The position numbers were made by a program, and so were the translations under genes. Shown here piece by piece: positions 1 to 6,502 of a stretch of 19,043 bases of DNA. The notes under the pieces are model-generated. The model was not told the origin of the DNA. It saw nothing but the letters and a program-made list of their open reading frames with translations, and made no database searches. This DNA is from MAG-120531 sp002378585 (GTDB taxonomy: Bacteria > Bacteroidota > Bacteroidia > Flavobacteriales > Flavobacteriaceae): the NCBI GenBank assembly GCA_937890575.1, contig CALADZ010000134.1, forward strand, positions 1-19,043, read 5' to 3'. How positions within the stretch are numbered: the stretch's first letter is position 1; every line of letters begins with the position of its first letter.

Positions 1-515
1 GGAGCGATCATTAAATACACGATGACTCCAGTAACCGCCACATACAACCAGACGGGGAAAGTGTATCTCGCCCACTTTTTGTGCGCTTCAAAATCTCTTA
101 GATAAGTCTTGGAATAGGTTACCAATACTAAGGGAATCACAGCAATAGAGAGCAATATGTGGCTGATTAAAATAAAATAGTAGGTGGCCTTGACCCAGCC
201 AGTGCCCCCAAAAGGAGTTGGATCTGAGGTCATGTGATAAGCGATATACATCAATAAAAACAGCAGTGAAAGAACAATCGCTGTGGTCATCAAACGCTCG
301 TGCAATTTCCTTTGAGCATTTTTGATCGCCCAAACAGCCATAACCAAAACCAAAGCTGTAATCGCGTTAATTCCCGCATAAATAGGCGGCAGGAACGATA
401 GAGGAGCTACATCGGGAATACGCACCATAAATAATATAGCCACCACTACTGGAATAGCCACAGAAGTGACCGCGATCAATGCCTTGATACTCTTTGAATT
501 TATTGGTTGTTCCAT
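1..515 (-). CDS. DUF420 / CtaM-like membrane protein (3' end cut by window)
   Basis: The reading frame opens with ATG at 513-515 and stays open through 171 codons to the window edge, so the C-terminus is missing. The product is a polytopic membrane protein with hydrophobic segments near residues 11-30, 42-63, 76-95, 110-133 and 153-170. Short polar loops carry conserved-looking histidines (His72 in KLHERL, His94 in IAYHMTSDPTPFGG, His119 in ISHILLS, His145 in EAHKKWARYTFPVWLY). That pattern matches the DUF420 family, whose Firmicute member CtaM (YozB) is needed for active heme-A-type cytochrome aa3 oxidase. Its start overlaps the 3' end of the SCO gene by 16 bases, which implies coupled translation in one operon with the copper chaperone. 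A role in oxidase maturation is inferred from family and context. Confidence 0.85.
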   Translation of the reverse strand, partial: MEQPINSKSIKALIAVTSVAIPVVVAILFMVRIPDVAPLSFLPPIYAGINAITALVLVMAVWAIKNAQRKLHERLMTTAIVLSLLFLLMYIAYHMTSDPTPFGGTGWVKATYYFILISHILLSIAVIPLVLVTYSKTYLRDFEAHKKWARYTFPVWLYVAVTGVIVYLMIA

Positions 516-1234
516 GAGTTTTCTTTAAGGAGTTTTTTGATGTCTTGAATTAACGGAATAAGTTGGGAAGTTTCCCCAAATTCATCTACCGGTGCATCTT
601 CGGCGATAAATCCCCTGTAGTAAATTATAGGATTACCAAAATCGTCGTTGCGCGATCGCAAATAACCTTGTGCATCCACCAAGGCAAATAAGCCTGCGTG
701 TTCAAATCCACCTGGGGCATCTGGAAGCTGAGCGGCAAAGATGTTAAACCCTTCATTGGCCAATTGATAAACCTCCGCTTGAGGGCCATTGAGGAAATGC
801 CAGTCCGTGTCCGTAACTCCATAGCGTTCAGCATAGGCTTTTAATACCTCAGGTGTGTCATTCTGAGGATCAATCGATATGGAAACAATAGAAACCAGTT
901 CATCGCCGAAGGTATCGTGGACTGTTTTGAGATTGGTACTCATCACTGGACATATCGTGGGACACGAGGTGAAAAAAAAGTCAATGACATAAACACGACC
1001 CAACAGGTCTTGATCGGTGATCAACAAACTGTCTTGGTTGTAAAAAGCAAAGGGAGGCACCTTTCTTTTGGTTCCATTCAGCTCGATGTACGACAGCGGT
1101 GTTCTGGCCAATAAATCCTCTTGCTCCACACCTCCATCAATAGATAAACGCGCTGAAATAAGTGGAATAAATATCCAGGCAAAGACAGCTACTACCATCA
1201 GTAAAAACCAATAAGCCGGTTTGATTTTTTTCAT
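500..1234 (-). CDS. SCO1/SenC-family copper chaperone for cytochrome c oxidase
   Basis: A 244-residue protein with an N-terminal membrane anchor (about residues 8-27) and a periplasmic thioredoxin-like domain. The copper site is complete: Cys91 and Cys95 in FFFTSCPTICPVM, and His179 in GFEHAGLF. The SIDPQNDTPEVL stretch at 120-131 is also typical of the family. SCO proteins bind copper and help to build the CuA centre of oxidase subunit II. The ATG directly follows the TAA of the upstream gene (no spacer), and the 3' end overlaps the DUF420 gene by 16 bases, so the three genes 206-aa protein, SCO and DUF420 form one translationally coupled unit. The location beside heme synthesis and oxidase subunit genes supports the role. 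Confidence 0.95.
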   Translation of the reverse strand: MKKIKPAYWFLLMVVAVFAWIFIPLISARLSIDGGVEQEDLLARTPLSYIELNGTKRKVPPFAFYNQDSLLITDQDLLGRVYVIDFFFTSCPTICPVMSTNLKTVHDTFGDELVSIVSISIDPQNDTPEVLKAYAERYGVTDTDWHFLNGPQAEVYQLANEGFNIFAAQLPDAPGGFEHAGLFALVDAQGYLRSRNDDFGNPIIYYRGFIAEDAPVDEFGETSQLIPLIQDIKKLLKENSWNNQ

Positions 1235-1855
1235 TTATCTACCGTTGTTCTTTTTAAGGGCCATGCGGTACTCCGCTAGCAGGATTTTTACATCATCTAC
1301 CATGTACTTGCTCAAATCGGCCACTGAGGTTGCGTCGTATCGCGGGAAAGGGTATTCTGAGTCATCGGAGGTTCGCCCGCGAACTAATTGATCCTTATCG
1401 ATAATAAATACATAATTTGACCCGCCATCAGCATTTAGTTGATCCGTGGGGCTTAGAGATACAAACACCTCCTGAACTTGATCTTTAGTGGCGGGAAGGA
1501 AATACCAATGACTTAAATCAACGAGCTCACCTAATTGAAGCCTGAGCTCATCCACAACAGATTGTTCTGAAGGGTCAAAATACAATACCACTTGAAAATC
1601 CTTAAACTCGTGGAATCGCTTGTATATCTTTTCATTCAGATTAGAAGAAAAAGCCTTTTTTAAAGCGACTTGGTTACCTAAAAATCCCAGAATAGTGATT
1701 TTGTTGTGCAGTTCGATGCTAGGGGCTTGAATCGGCTGAGGATTTACTACGGGTAAACGACCAAAATTGTTTATTCCAGAAGCAAAAAAAAGATAAGCCA
1801 CCAGTGGAATGACAAAGAGGACAAAGAGAACGAAACGCTTTTGAAATTGTTGCAT
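1235..1855 (-). CDS. Cysteine-free SCO-like membrane-anchored protein
   Basis: A 206-residue protein with an N-terminal hydrophobic anchor (about residues 7-27) and a soluble domain. The soluble part can be aligned by eye with the adjacent SCO protein: NKITILGFLG (51-60) with GRVYVIDFFFTS, LYFDPSEQSVVDEL (91-104) with SIDPQNDTPEVL, LSHWYFLPATKDQVQEVF (114-131) with TDWHFLNGPQAEVYQLA, and YVFIIDKDQLVRGR (148-161) with LFALVDAQGYLRSR. It contains no cysteine at all, and the SCO histidine is also absent, so it cannot bind copper in the SCO manner. It abuts the SCO gene with zero spacing. I infer a thioredoxin-fold paralogue with a structural or partner role in oxidase assembly. Homology rests on a manual alignment and its function is unknown. 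Confidence 0.7.
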   Translation of the reverse strand: MQQFQKRFVLFVLFVIPLVAYLFFASGINNFGRLPVVNPQPIQAPSIELHNKITILGFLGNQVALKKAFSSNLNEKIYKRFHEFKDFQVVLYFDPSEQSVVDELRLQLGELVDLSHWYFLPATKDQVQEVFVSLSPTDQLNADGGSNYVFIIDKDQLVRGRTSDDSEYPFPRYDATSVADLSKYMVDDVKILLAEYRMALKKNNGR

Positions 1856-1860
1856 ACCAC

Positions 1861-1891
1861 AAAAATAAAAAAGCGGCTCTAAACCGCTTTT
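1861..1891 (-). terminator. Rho-independent terminator after the subunit III/IV genes
   Basis: An 8-bp stem (1869-1876 paired with 1884-1891) with a 7-base loop is followed, in the minus-strand sense, by a T-rich tract at 1861-1868. It sits between subunit IV and the SCO-like gene and would end or attenuate the upstream oxidase transcript. Confidence 0.75.
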
Positions 1892-1909
1892 AAATGAACA
1901 GGGATTTAT

Positions 1910-2293
1910 TTAAAAATTCCATTTTATAAACCCATTGGCATAGGTTTCGTAGACGTAACTTCCTTCAATCAATAACAAGGTAGTTAAGTAGGCGATCAAA
2001 AACACTGCGGTCCAAACAACAGATCTTCTTAAACCTGTTTTTTCATCGCGTAAGTGCATAAAGTCCCAAGCGATGTAATAGGCTTTCACTAAGGTTAAAC
2101 CGATAAAAATCCAATTTAGCAACCTCATGCCCAATAAAGGGGTCTTCACCAAAAATTCAGGTTTAATAATACCTAACGCAACTTCTACGGCGGTAATCAA
2201 ACTCAAGAAGATAAGAACGCCCCAAATCTTTTGAACGTTGTTCTTGAAAGTAACCGCTCCGCGGAAAATCGATAATTTATGTTCGTGTGCCAT
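1910..2293 (-). CDS. Cytochrome c oxidase subunit IV (prokaryotic, caa3-type)
   Basis: A 127-residue protein with three predicted membrane helices (about 23-43, 55-77 and 91-110). Conserved-looking features include the short charged N-terminus (MAHEHK), the segment LVKAYYIAWDFMHLRDE (68-84) joining helices 2 and 3, and the length. These match the small bacterial subunit IV (CtaF / CyoD-like) of heme-copper oxidases, which is an accessory integral-membrane subunit of the complex. The gene lies 17 bases downstream of the larger subunit III gene and is followed by a terminator, which marks it as the last gene of that transcript. The family is clear; the precise oxidase type (caa3-like) is inferred from gene content. 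Confidence 0.88.
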   Translation of the reverse strand: MAHEHKLSIFRGAVTFKNNVQKIWGVLIFLSLITAVEVALGIIKPEFLVKTPLLGMRLLNWIFIGLTLVKAYYIAWDFMHLRDEKTGLRRSVVWTAVFLIAYLTTLLLIEGSYVYETYANGFIKWNF

Positions 2294-2310
2294 ATAAAAT
2301 TGGAGCTAAA

Positions 2311-3285
2311 TTATACCAAGTAAAAGAAGGTGAATACAAATACCCAAACTAGATCTACAAAGTGCCAGTATAGACCTACTTTCTCCACCATTTCATAGTG
2401 TTTTCTCTTTTCATAAGTACCCAAAAGCACATTAAAGAAAATAATCACATTGATGACCACCCCTGAAAAGACGTGGAAACCGTGAAATCCTGTGATAAAG
2501 AAAAAGAAATCGGCAAATAAACGGTGACCGTACTCATTGCGGATCAAGTTAGCACCCTCTACTACGTGTAGTCCACCAGCCAATGCCTCAACGGAGGCAT
2601 TTCTATCCAAAATTGTTTTTTCTCCCGATTCGTTGATGGTCTCTGTGCGCACTAAAACATTTTCATGTGCGGCAAGTCCAGCTTGAACATCAGCGACTGT
2701 ATAGCTCGGTAACGCATCTTCATCCACAAACCAAACACCGTTCTTGTTTAGATGTTGTGCGCGCTCAGTTTCAGCTGCCGAAACAAAATCGTGGAGCGCT
2801 ATTTGATGGCCTGTTTCTGCGTCGACAAACTGAAGGATTCTACCTCCTTTGGTCTCAACAGCTCCGTATTCGCCTTTGATAAAAGTAGCCCACTCCCAGG
2901 CTTGAGAACCCACGAAGATGGCTCCACCAACAATGGTAAGCAACATATATAACGCTACTTTGGACTTTCGCAGGTGATGACCTGCATCAACAGCTAAAAC
3001 CATAGTAACCGAAGACATGATCAAAACAAAGGTCATGAAAGCGACGTAGTACATCGGGTAGTTGCCATGAAAAAATGGAACGTGGGTGAATACCTGATCG
3101 GCAATGGGCCAAATTTCTATGAACTTGAATCTAGAAAATCCGTAAGAAACCAAAAATGCAGAAAAAGTAAGCGCATCGGAAAGGATGAAAAACCACATCA
3201 TCATTTTTCCATAACTCGCATTAAGAGGTTCATTTCCGCCGCCCCAAACTTTAGCAGGTTGGTGATTAGCTACCGCTGTCTCCAT
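2311..3285 (-). CDS. Cytochrome c oxidase subunit III with a large soluble insertion
   Basis: A 324-residue membrane protein. Helices lie near residues 29-50, 79-98, 109-131, 257-289 (two helices, broken around 266-270) and 305-323. Subunit III hallmarks are WEW at 130-132 (the conserved helix-III glutamate region), FFFITGFHGFHVFSG (260-274) and the C-terminal GLYWHFVDLVWVFVF (304-318). Between helix 3 and the next helix there is a hydrophilic insertion of about 115 residues (139-255) that common 190-270-residue subunit III proteins lack. Subunit III stabilises the catalytic core and proton uptake in the oxidase. A TAnnTTTG element lies 27 bases upstream of the start, so this gene and subunit IV may form their own transcript. 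The ATG at 3285 is well placed, with no obvious Shine-Dalgarno site. Confidence 0.92.
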   Translation of the reverse strand: METAVANHQPAKVWGGGNEPLNASYGKMMMWFFILSDALTFSAFLVSYGFSRFKFIEIWPIADQVFTHVPFFHGNYPMYYVAFMTFVLIMSSVTMVLAVDAGHHLRKSKVALYMLLTIVGGAIFVGSQAWEWATFIKGEYGAVETKGGRILQFVDAETGHQIALHDFVSAAETERAQHLNKNGVWFVDEDALPSYTVADVQAGLAAHENVLVRTETINESGEKTILDRNASVEALAGGLHVVEGANLIRNEYGHRLFADFFFFITGFHGFHVFSGVVINVIIFFNVLLGTYEKRKHYEMVEKVGLYWHFVDLVWVFVFTFFYLV

Positions 3286-3312
3286 AAAAAGGATGAATTA
3301 TATTAACGTTGA

Positions 3313-3320
3313 CAAATTTA
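3313..3320 (-). promoter_or_regulatory. Candidate Bacteroidota -7 element for the subunit III/IV transcript
   Basis: The minus strand reads TAAATTTG, an exact match to the Bacteroidota -7 consensus TAnnTTTG, 27 bases before the subunit III ATG. No TTG lies at the usual 17-23 base distance upstream, so the -33 half is weak or absent. Confidence 0.45.
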
Positions 3321-3351
3321 CTTTTTTTTAATAACTGTGCCGAGTCGAATT

Positions 3352-3933
3352 TTAAAAAAAATAAAAAAACAAAAGCAAGTACAGCCACAGGAGATCTACA
3401 AAATGCCAAAAGGTAACACCTAGCTCAAAACCGAGTGTGTTATTTGGCGTATAACGACCTTTTAGGTGTTGAATCAGGACTACCGCCAGAGATATCCAAC
3501 CAGCAGCCAAGTGCACTAAGTGTACCGCAGCAATCAAGTAAACAAAAGAAATCGTGACATTACTGGTCGGACCAGTAAGGTAATAACCCATGCCAATCAA
3601 CTGATTAAACCCGACAAATTGCAGGTACGCAAAAACTACACCCAACATCAAAGTCCCCAACAACATCCAGGTTACAGACTTGCCTTGACCCGAAAGCAAC
3701 TGTTTTTTGGCCAGGATGAGCAATGCGCTGCTCAACATAATGACTGCAGCTGAATACCAGAACGCCGAGGGAATTTCAAAGCTTTCTAACCAATCTTTGC
3801 GGTTACTACTGACCACAAATGCGGATGTCCATCCAGCAAATCCCATCACCATACTGATGATCCCAAACCAGAGCATCATTTTTTTGGCCCTAATCTGTTT
3901 TTCCATTAATTCAGTGTCTTGACTCATATCCAT
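3352..3933 (-). CDS. Heme-copper oxidase subunit III family protein (short form)
   Basis: A 193-residue protein with five predicted helices (about 20-42, 57-76, 87-110, 126-154 and 172-192). It belongs to the subunit III superfamily, shown by LIAAVHLVHLAAGW (133-146) and the C-terminal LGVTFWHFVDLLWLYLL (171-187), the counterpart of the WHFVD motif of the larger neighbour. It is therefore a second, divergent subunit III in the same cluster. Two starts are possible: ATG at 3933, or Met3 at 3927, which gives an ATGA overlap of 4 bases with the ctaB stop codon. The 4-base overlap is the commoner arrangement, and either start implies coupling to ctaB. The C-terminus (LLLFFYFF) is encoded by A/T homopolymers. 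Its exact role beside the 324-residue subunit III is unknown. Confidence 0.88.
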   Translation of the reverse strand: MDMSQDTELMEKQIRAKKMMLWFGIISMVMGFAGWTSAFVVSSNRKDWLESFEIPSAFWYSAAVIMLSSALLILAKKQLLSGQGKSVTWMLLGTLMLGVVFAYLQFVGFNQLIGMGYYLTGPTSNVTISFVYLIAAVHLVHLAAGWISLAVVLIQHLKGRYTPNNTLGFELGVTFWHFVDLLWLYLLLFFYFF

Positions 3934-4823
3934 CGATCTAAAACATAAATTACTTGTACAGCAGAAATATAAAAAACACTAGCCAACATCAATTTTTTGG
4001 CTGAGGCAGTACTTCGGTCAAGAAATAATTGAACCCCATAATACCCCATAACCAACCCTAGGGCAGTGATAATGACAGCAGCAGAAACAGACAATGAAAG
4101 GGTTCCTGTAACGCCAAAGACTGGGATGATGGCCACTAATAGCATCCAAATAATGTAGATTAAAATTAGTGCGGCCGACGTGGTATCCTTTTTCCTAGTG
4201 GGCAATAAGGCAAACCCACCTCTTTGATAATCTTCATCCAACATCCAAGCCAATGCCCAAAAGTGCGGGAACTGCCAAAAGAATTGAATCATAAACAAGG
4301 TGCCTGGTTCTATACCAAATGAATTAGTAGCCGCCACCCAACCTAACATAAATGGAATAGCTCCAGGTATAGCACCCACAAATACAGCCAGCGGAGTTTT
4401 TGTTTTGAGCGGGGTGTAAACACCTGCGTACAACACTACGGAAAGCAATCCAAAAAGGGCTGTTTTCGAATTTAACGCCCAAAGAGATAATCCACCGACA
4501 AATGTCATGATGATCGCCCACCTCAAGGCTGTTCTCACCGACATTCTACCAGCGGGGATCGGTCTGTTTTGCGTGCGCATCATCAGGGCATCCAAGCGAT
4601 ATTCAATTACTTGATTGTACGCATTAGAAGCACCCACTAAGGCGTAACCACCCAAACCGAGCAACAAGATGTCCAGCGCAATAAACGAATCCACCGCAAG
4701 CCCATAGCCCGCCAATGCCGAAAAGACAACACTAACCGCCAAACGGGCTTTAGTGATCTCTTTAAAGTCTCCCCAATTAAGAAAAGGAGCAGCATCAAGC
4801 GTAGCAGACCTAGATAAATCCAT
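3924..4823 (-). CDS. ctaB: Protoheme IX farnesyltransferase (heme O synthase)
   Basis: A UbiA-type prenyltransferase that transfers a farnesyl group to heme B to give heme O, the precursor of heme A in a-type oxidases. About nine membrane helices are visible. The first active-site loop is NQVIEYRLDALMMRTQNRP (residues 70-88 of this start), with Glu in place of the first Asp of the usual NxxxDxxxD motif. Other family motifs are YTPLKTKTP (136-144) and WQFPHFWALAWMLDEDY (183-199). I chose ATG at 4823 (299 residues). The open frame extends to a GTG at 4859, but those 12 codons overlap a promoter-like TATATTTG and look non-coding. It is the first gene of the oxidase block, with a terminator of the preceding gene just upstream. 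Confidence 0.94.
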   Translation of the reverse strand: MDLSRSATLDAAPFLNWGDFKEITKARLAVSVVFSALAGYGLAVDSFIALDILLLGLGGYALVGASNAYNQVIEYRLDALMMRTQNRPIPAGRMSVRTALRWAIIMTFVGGLSLWALNSKTALFGLLSVVLYAGVYTPLKTKTPLAVFVGAIPGAIPFMLGWVAATNSFGIEPGTLFMIQFFWQFPHFWALAWMLDEDYQRGGFALLPTRKKDTTSAALILIYIIWMLLVAIIPVFGVTGTLSLSVSAAVIITALGLVMGYYGVQLFLDRSTASAKKLMLASVFYISAVQVIYVLDRWI

Positions 4824-4839
4824 CGAAAAAATTATGGGG

Positions 4840-4870
4840 CAAATATAGGGTTGATTCACGCCATAACCAA
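4840..4870 (-). promoter_or_regulatory. Candidate Bacteroidota promoter for ctaB
   Basis: On the minus strand TTG (4868-4870), a 20-base spacer, then TATATTTG (4840-4847) fits the TTG-N17-23-TAnnTTTG consensus. The element ends 16 bases before the ATG at 4823, which supports that start over the upstream GTG. Confidence 0.65.
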
Positions 4871-4895
4871 CTATAAAACATCAAAGTAAACTAAT

Positions 4896-4923
4896 AAAAA
4901 AGGGCCCTGTTCAGGGCCCTTTT
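4896..4923 (-). terminator. Strong rho-independent terminator after tonB
   Basis: A perfect 11-bp stem (4898-4908 with 4913-4923) closes a 4-base loop. The stem core is itself the self-complementary AGGGCCCT, repeated in both arms. On the minus strand it begins one base after the tonB stop codon and ends in a run of six T, separating tonB from the ctaB operon. Confidence 0.9.
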
Positions 4924-4924
4924 A

Positions 4925-5638
4925 CTATTGAAGTTTGAAGGTGATCGGAATACTGAAAGGCACTTTTACCGGTCTTCCTCTTTGTTTACCTGGAGTCATT
5001 TTAGGCAACAACTTGATAATTCTGTAGGCCTCAGCTTCTAAGTTTTTGTCTGGACCTCTGTATTTAATCTCCCCGATACTACCGTCTTTTTGAATGGTAA
5101 ACATCACGTTCACACGGCCTTGAACACCCATTTCTTGGGCGATTTCAGGGTATCTAAAGTTTTTTCTGATGTGTTTTTGCATTTGCTCGTTGAAGCAGTC
5201 ACGAATAGCTGCAGCGCCTTTAGCTTTCTCACAACCAGGGAATACAGGTACATCTTCAATTACCGCAAAAGGAATGGAAACGTCTTCCTCCACCTCATCA
5301 ACGACTAGGTCATCAATTTCAACCACTTTGTCTTGAGAAGATTCAGTAGACTCGATCACGGTCTCTTTTACCTCAGCCTCATCCTCAACTACCTCGATAA
5401 TTTCTGGTGCAGCTGGTGGCGGTGGTGGTGGTGGCGTTTTAAAGTCTGGTGTCAAAGGCACTTCCTCATCGAGTAACTCCTCTACATTTTGACTGTAGTC
5501 CCCGTAGTTTTCGGACTTGTCGTATTTTTTCCACTCGAGCGCTCTCCATGAAATGAGCGTCACCAAGGCTAAACCTATGGCAAAATACAGACCGCTGTTT
5601 TTGGTCAAATCTGCTTTAGGGCTCTTCTTAGGTTCCAT
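4925..5638 (-). CDS. TonB-family energy transducer
   Basis: A 237-residue protein with the standard TonB layout. It has a short cytoplasmic N-terminus, one membrane helix (about 17-31), an acidic periplasmic linker with a seven-proline run at 69-75 and many Glu/Asp/Val residues (80-125), and a C-terminal TonB domain (about 130-237). The domain shows FRYPEIAQEMGVQGRV (161-176), FTIQKDGSIGEIK (180-192) and a terminal KVPFSIPITFKL strand. Such proteins couple the proton-motive force, through ExbB/ExbD, to outer-membrane transporters. VPVFPGCE (Cys136) and RDCF (Cys148) form a cysteine pair at the domain entrance, a pattern I recall in Bacteroidota TonB proteins that could form a disulfide. No ExbBD or receptor gene is adjacent. 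Transcription ends at the strong hairpin directly after the stop codon. Confidence 0.92.
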   Translation of the reverse strand: MEPKKSPKADLTKNSGLYFAIGLALVTLISWRALEWKKYDKSENYGDYSQNVEELLDEEVPLTPDFKTPPPPPPPAAPEIIEVVEDEAEVKETVIESTESSQDKVVEIDDLVVDEVEEDVSIPFAVIEDVPVFPGCEKAKGAAAIRDCFNEQMQKHIRKNFRYPEIAQEMGVQGRVNVMFTIQKDGSIGEIKYRGPDKNLEAEAYRIIKLLPKMTPGKQRGRPVKVPFSIPITFKLQ

Positions 5639-5659
5639 AGTTGTTCAATTAAGTTGTGG

Positions 5660-5691
5660 CTAATTTAAAACTTTATTTGGCATTTACGCAA
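5660..5691 (-). promoter_or_regulatory. Weak candidate promoter for tonB
   Basis: TTG (5689-5691), a 21-base spacer and TAAATTAG (5660-5667) match the Bacteroidota consensus with one mismatch (TTAG for TTTG). It ends 21 bases before the tonB ATG. A small 5-bp inverted repeat (5680-5684 with 5690-5694) overlaps the TTG. Confidence 0.3.
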
Positions 5692-5703
5692 TGCGCTGTC
5701 AAT

Positions 5704-6078
5704 TTATGCGTTGATTTTTTTTGACCAAAACCAATAAATAAAAGGAGCTAAAACAGCACCTAATGTATTGAATAACAAGTCAGTCCATTCGGCTGCTCTC
5801 CCCATATCCAGGAACATTTGCATCAACTCCACTCCCGCACTCAAAAATACATGGCCCAAAATGACAGAAAAAACGATACGTTTTTGGGTCACCATCGATG
5901 ATGCATCGAGCCTGGCGTAGAGGAATAAAAAAACAGCTCCTAGGTAAAACCCAAAATGAGCTGCTTTGTCCATAAACGGCAGGGATACTTTTGGAGCGTC
6001 ATCACTAGGCACTAGGCTCAGGTAAAGCACCAATCCCATCCAGAGCCCGTAGGCCAGCCATCGTACGTATTTAGGCAC
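5704..6078 (-). CDS. VanZ-like family membrane protein
   Basis: A 124-residue protein with four predicted helices (about 5-22, 38-56, 68-90 and 100-117). It shows VanZ-like family marks: MDKAAHFGFYLG (36-47), the GVELMQMF stretch (82-89) and AAEWTDLLFNTLGA (95-108). The founding VanZ protein affects teicoplanin resistance in Gram-positive bacteria, but the Bacteroidota relatives have no established function, so resistance should not be assumed. The start is GTG at 6078. An in-frame TAA lies two codons upstream and there is no nearby ATG, so GTG is the only early start. It overlaps the gcvH 3' end by 8 bases, which implies translational coupling. Confidence 0.85.
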   Translation of the reverse strand: MPKYVRWLAYGLWMGLVLYLSLVPSDDAPKVSLPFMDKAAHFGFYLGAVFLFLYARLDASSMVTQKRIVFSVILGHVFLSAGVELMQMFLDMGRAAEWTDLLFNTLGAVLAPFIYWFWSKKINA

Positions 6079-6451
6079 CGATTAACTCTGCGTATGCTGC
6101 GGCATCCATCAAACCGTCAAGCTCACCAGCATCCTTGATTTCCAATTTGATCATCCAACCTGCTCCGTAAGGATCAGAGTTAACTAATTCTGGGGTATCC
6201 GCTAACTCTGGATTCAATTCAATGACTGTTCCACTCAAAGGAGAAAACAAATCAGAAACAGTTTTCACGGCTTCAACAGTGCCAAAAACCTGGTCCTGTG
6301 TTACTTCTTCATCCAGGGTATCTACCTCCACATATACAATATCCCCCAATTCCCCTTGGGCAAATGCAGTGATGCCAATGATGGCGGTGTTTCCTTCCAC
6401 ACGAACCCATTCGTGTTCTTTGGTGTACTTTAATTCAGCTGGTATATTCAT
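6071..6451 (-). CDS. gcvH: Glycine cleavage system H protein
   Basis: A 126-residue lipoyl carrier protein of normal family length. It begins with the typical NIPAELKYTKEHEWV, and the lipoylation site is Lys63 in FGTVEAVKTVSDLFSP. The C-terminal NSDPYGAGWMIKLEI segment is also characteristic. The lipoyl arm shuttles the aminomethyl group from glycine between the P, T and L proteins of the cytoplasmic glycine cleavage complex. No gcvP, gcvT or lipoylation gene is present in the window. It lies downstream of sprA, with 40 bases between, has its own promoter-like element, and overlaps the VanZ-like gene. Confidence 0.97.
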   Translation of the reverse strand: MNIPAELKYTKEHEWVRVEGNTAIIGITAFAQGELGDIVYVEVDTLDEEVTQDQVFGTVEAVKTVSDLFSPLSGTVIELNPELADTPELVNSDPYGAGWMIKLEIKDAGELDGLMDAAAYAELIGA

Positions 6452-6469
6452 GTTAACTTTTTAGAGTAA

Positions 6470-6502
6470 CAAAAATAAATGATTATATCGATTAGTTACC
6501 AA
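6470..6502 (-). promoter_or_regulatory. Candidate Bacteroidota promoter for gcvH
   Basis: TTG (6500-6502), a 22-base spacer and TATTTTTG (6470-6477) match TTG-N17-23-TAnnTTTG on the minus strand. The -33 half lies inside the last codons of sprA. The element ends 18 bases before the gcvH ATG, similar to the spacing at ctaB and maeB. Confidence 0.55.

Noticed and set aside
2667..3306. Several plus-strand frames (70-79 codons) opposite subunit III
   Set aside because: They mirror a clear membrane-protein gene and encode Arg/Lys/Gln-rich nonsense without hydrophobic or domain structure.
4824..4859. 12-codon N-terminal extension of ctaB from GTG at 4859
   Set aside because: The extension contains the TATATTTG promoter-like element and would sit upstream of the likely transcription start; the ATG at 4823 gives the normal family N-terminus.
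5680..5694. Small inverted repeat after the VanZ-like gene as a terminator
   Set aside because: Only a 5-bp stem without a following T-run; insufficient for a rho-independent terminator.
5704..6078. Glycopeptide-resistance gene because of VanZ similarity
   Set aside because: The VanZ-like family is broad and the gene sits in a housekeeping context without other van genes; Gram-negative Bacteroidota are not normal glycopeptide targets.
6452..6469. Possible terminator between sprA and gcvH (imperfect GTTAC/GTAAC pairing)
   Set aside because: The pairing is 4-5 A/T-rich base pairs with no GC core and no T-tract.
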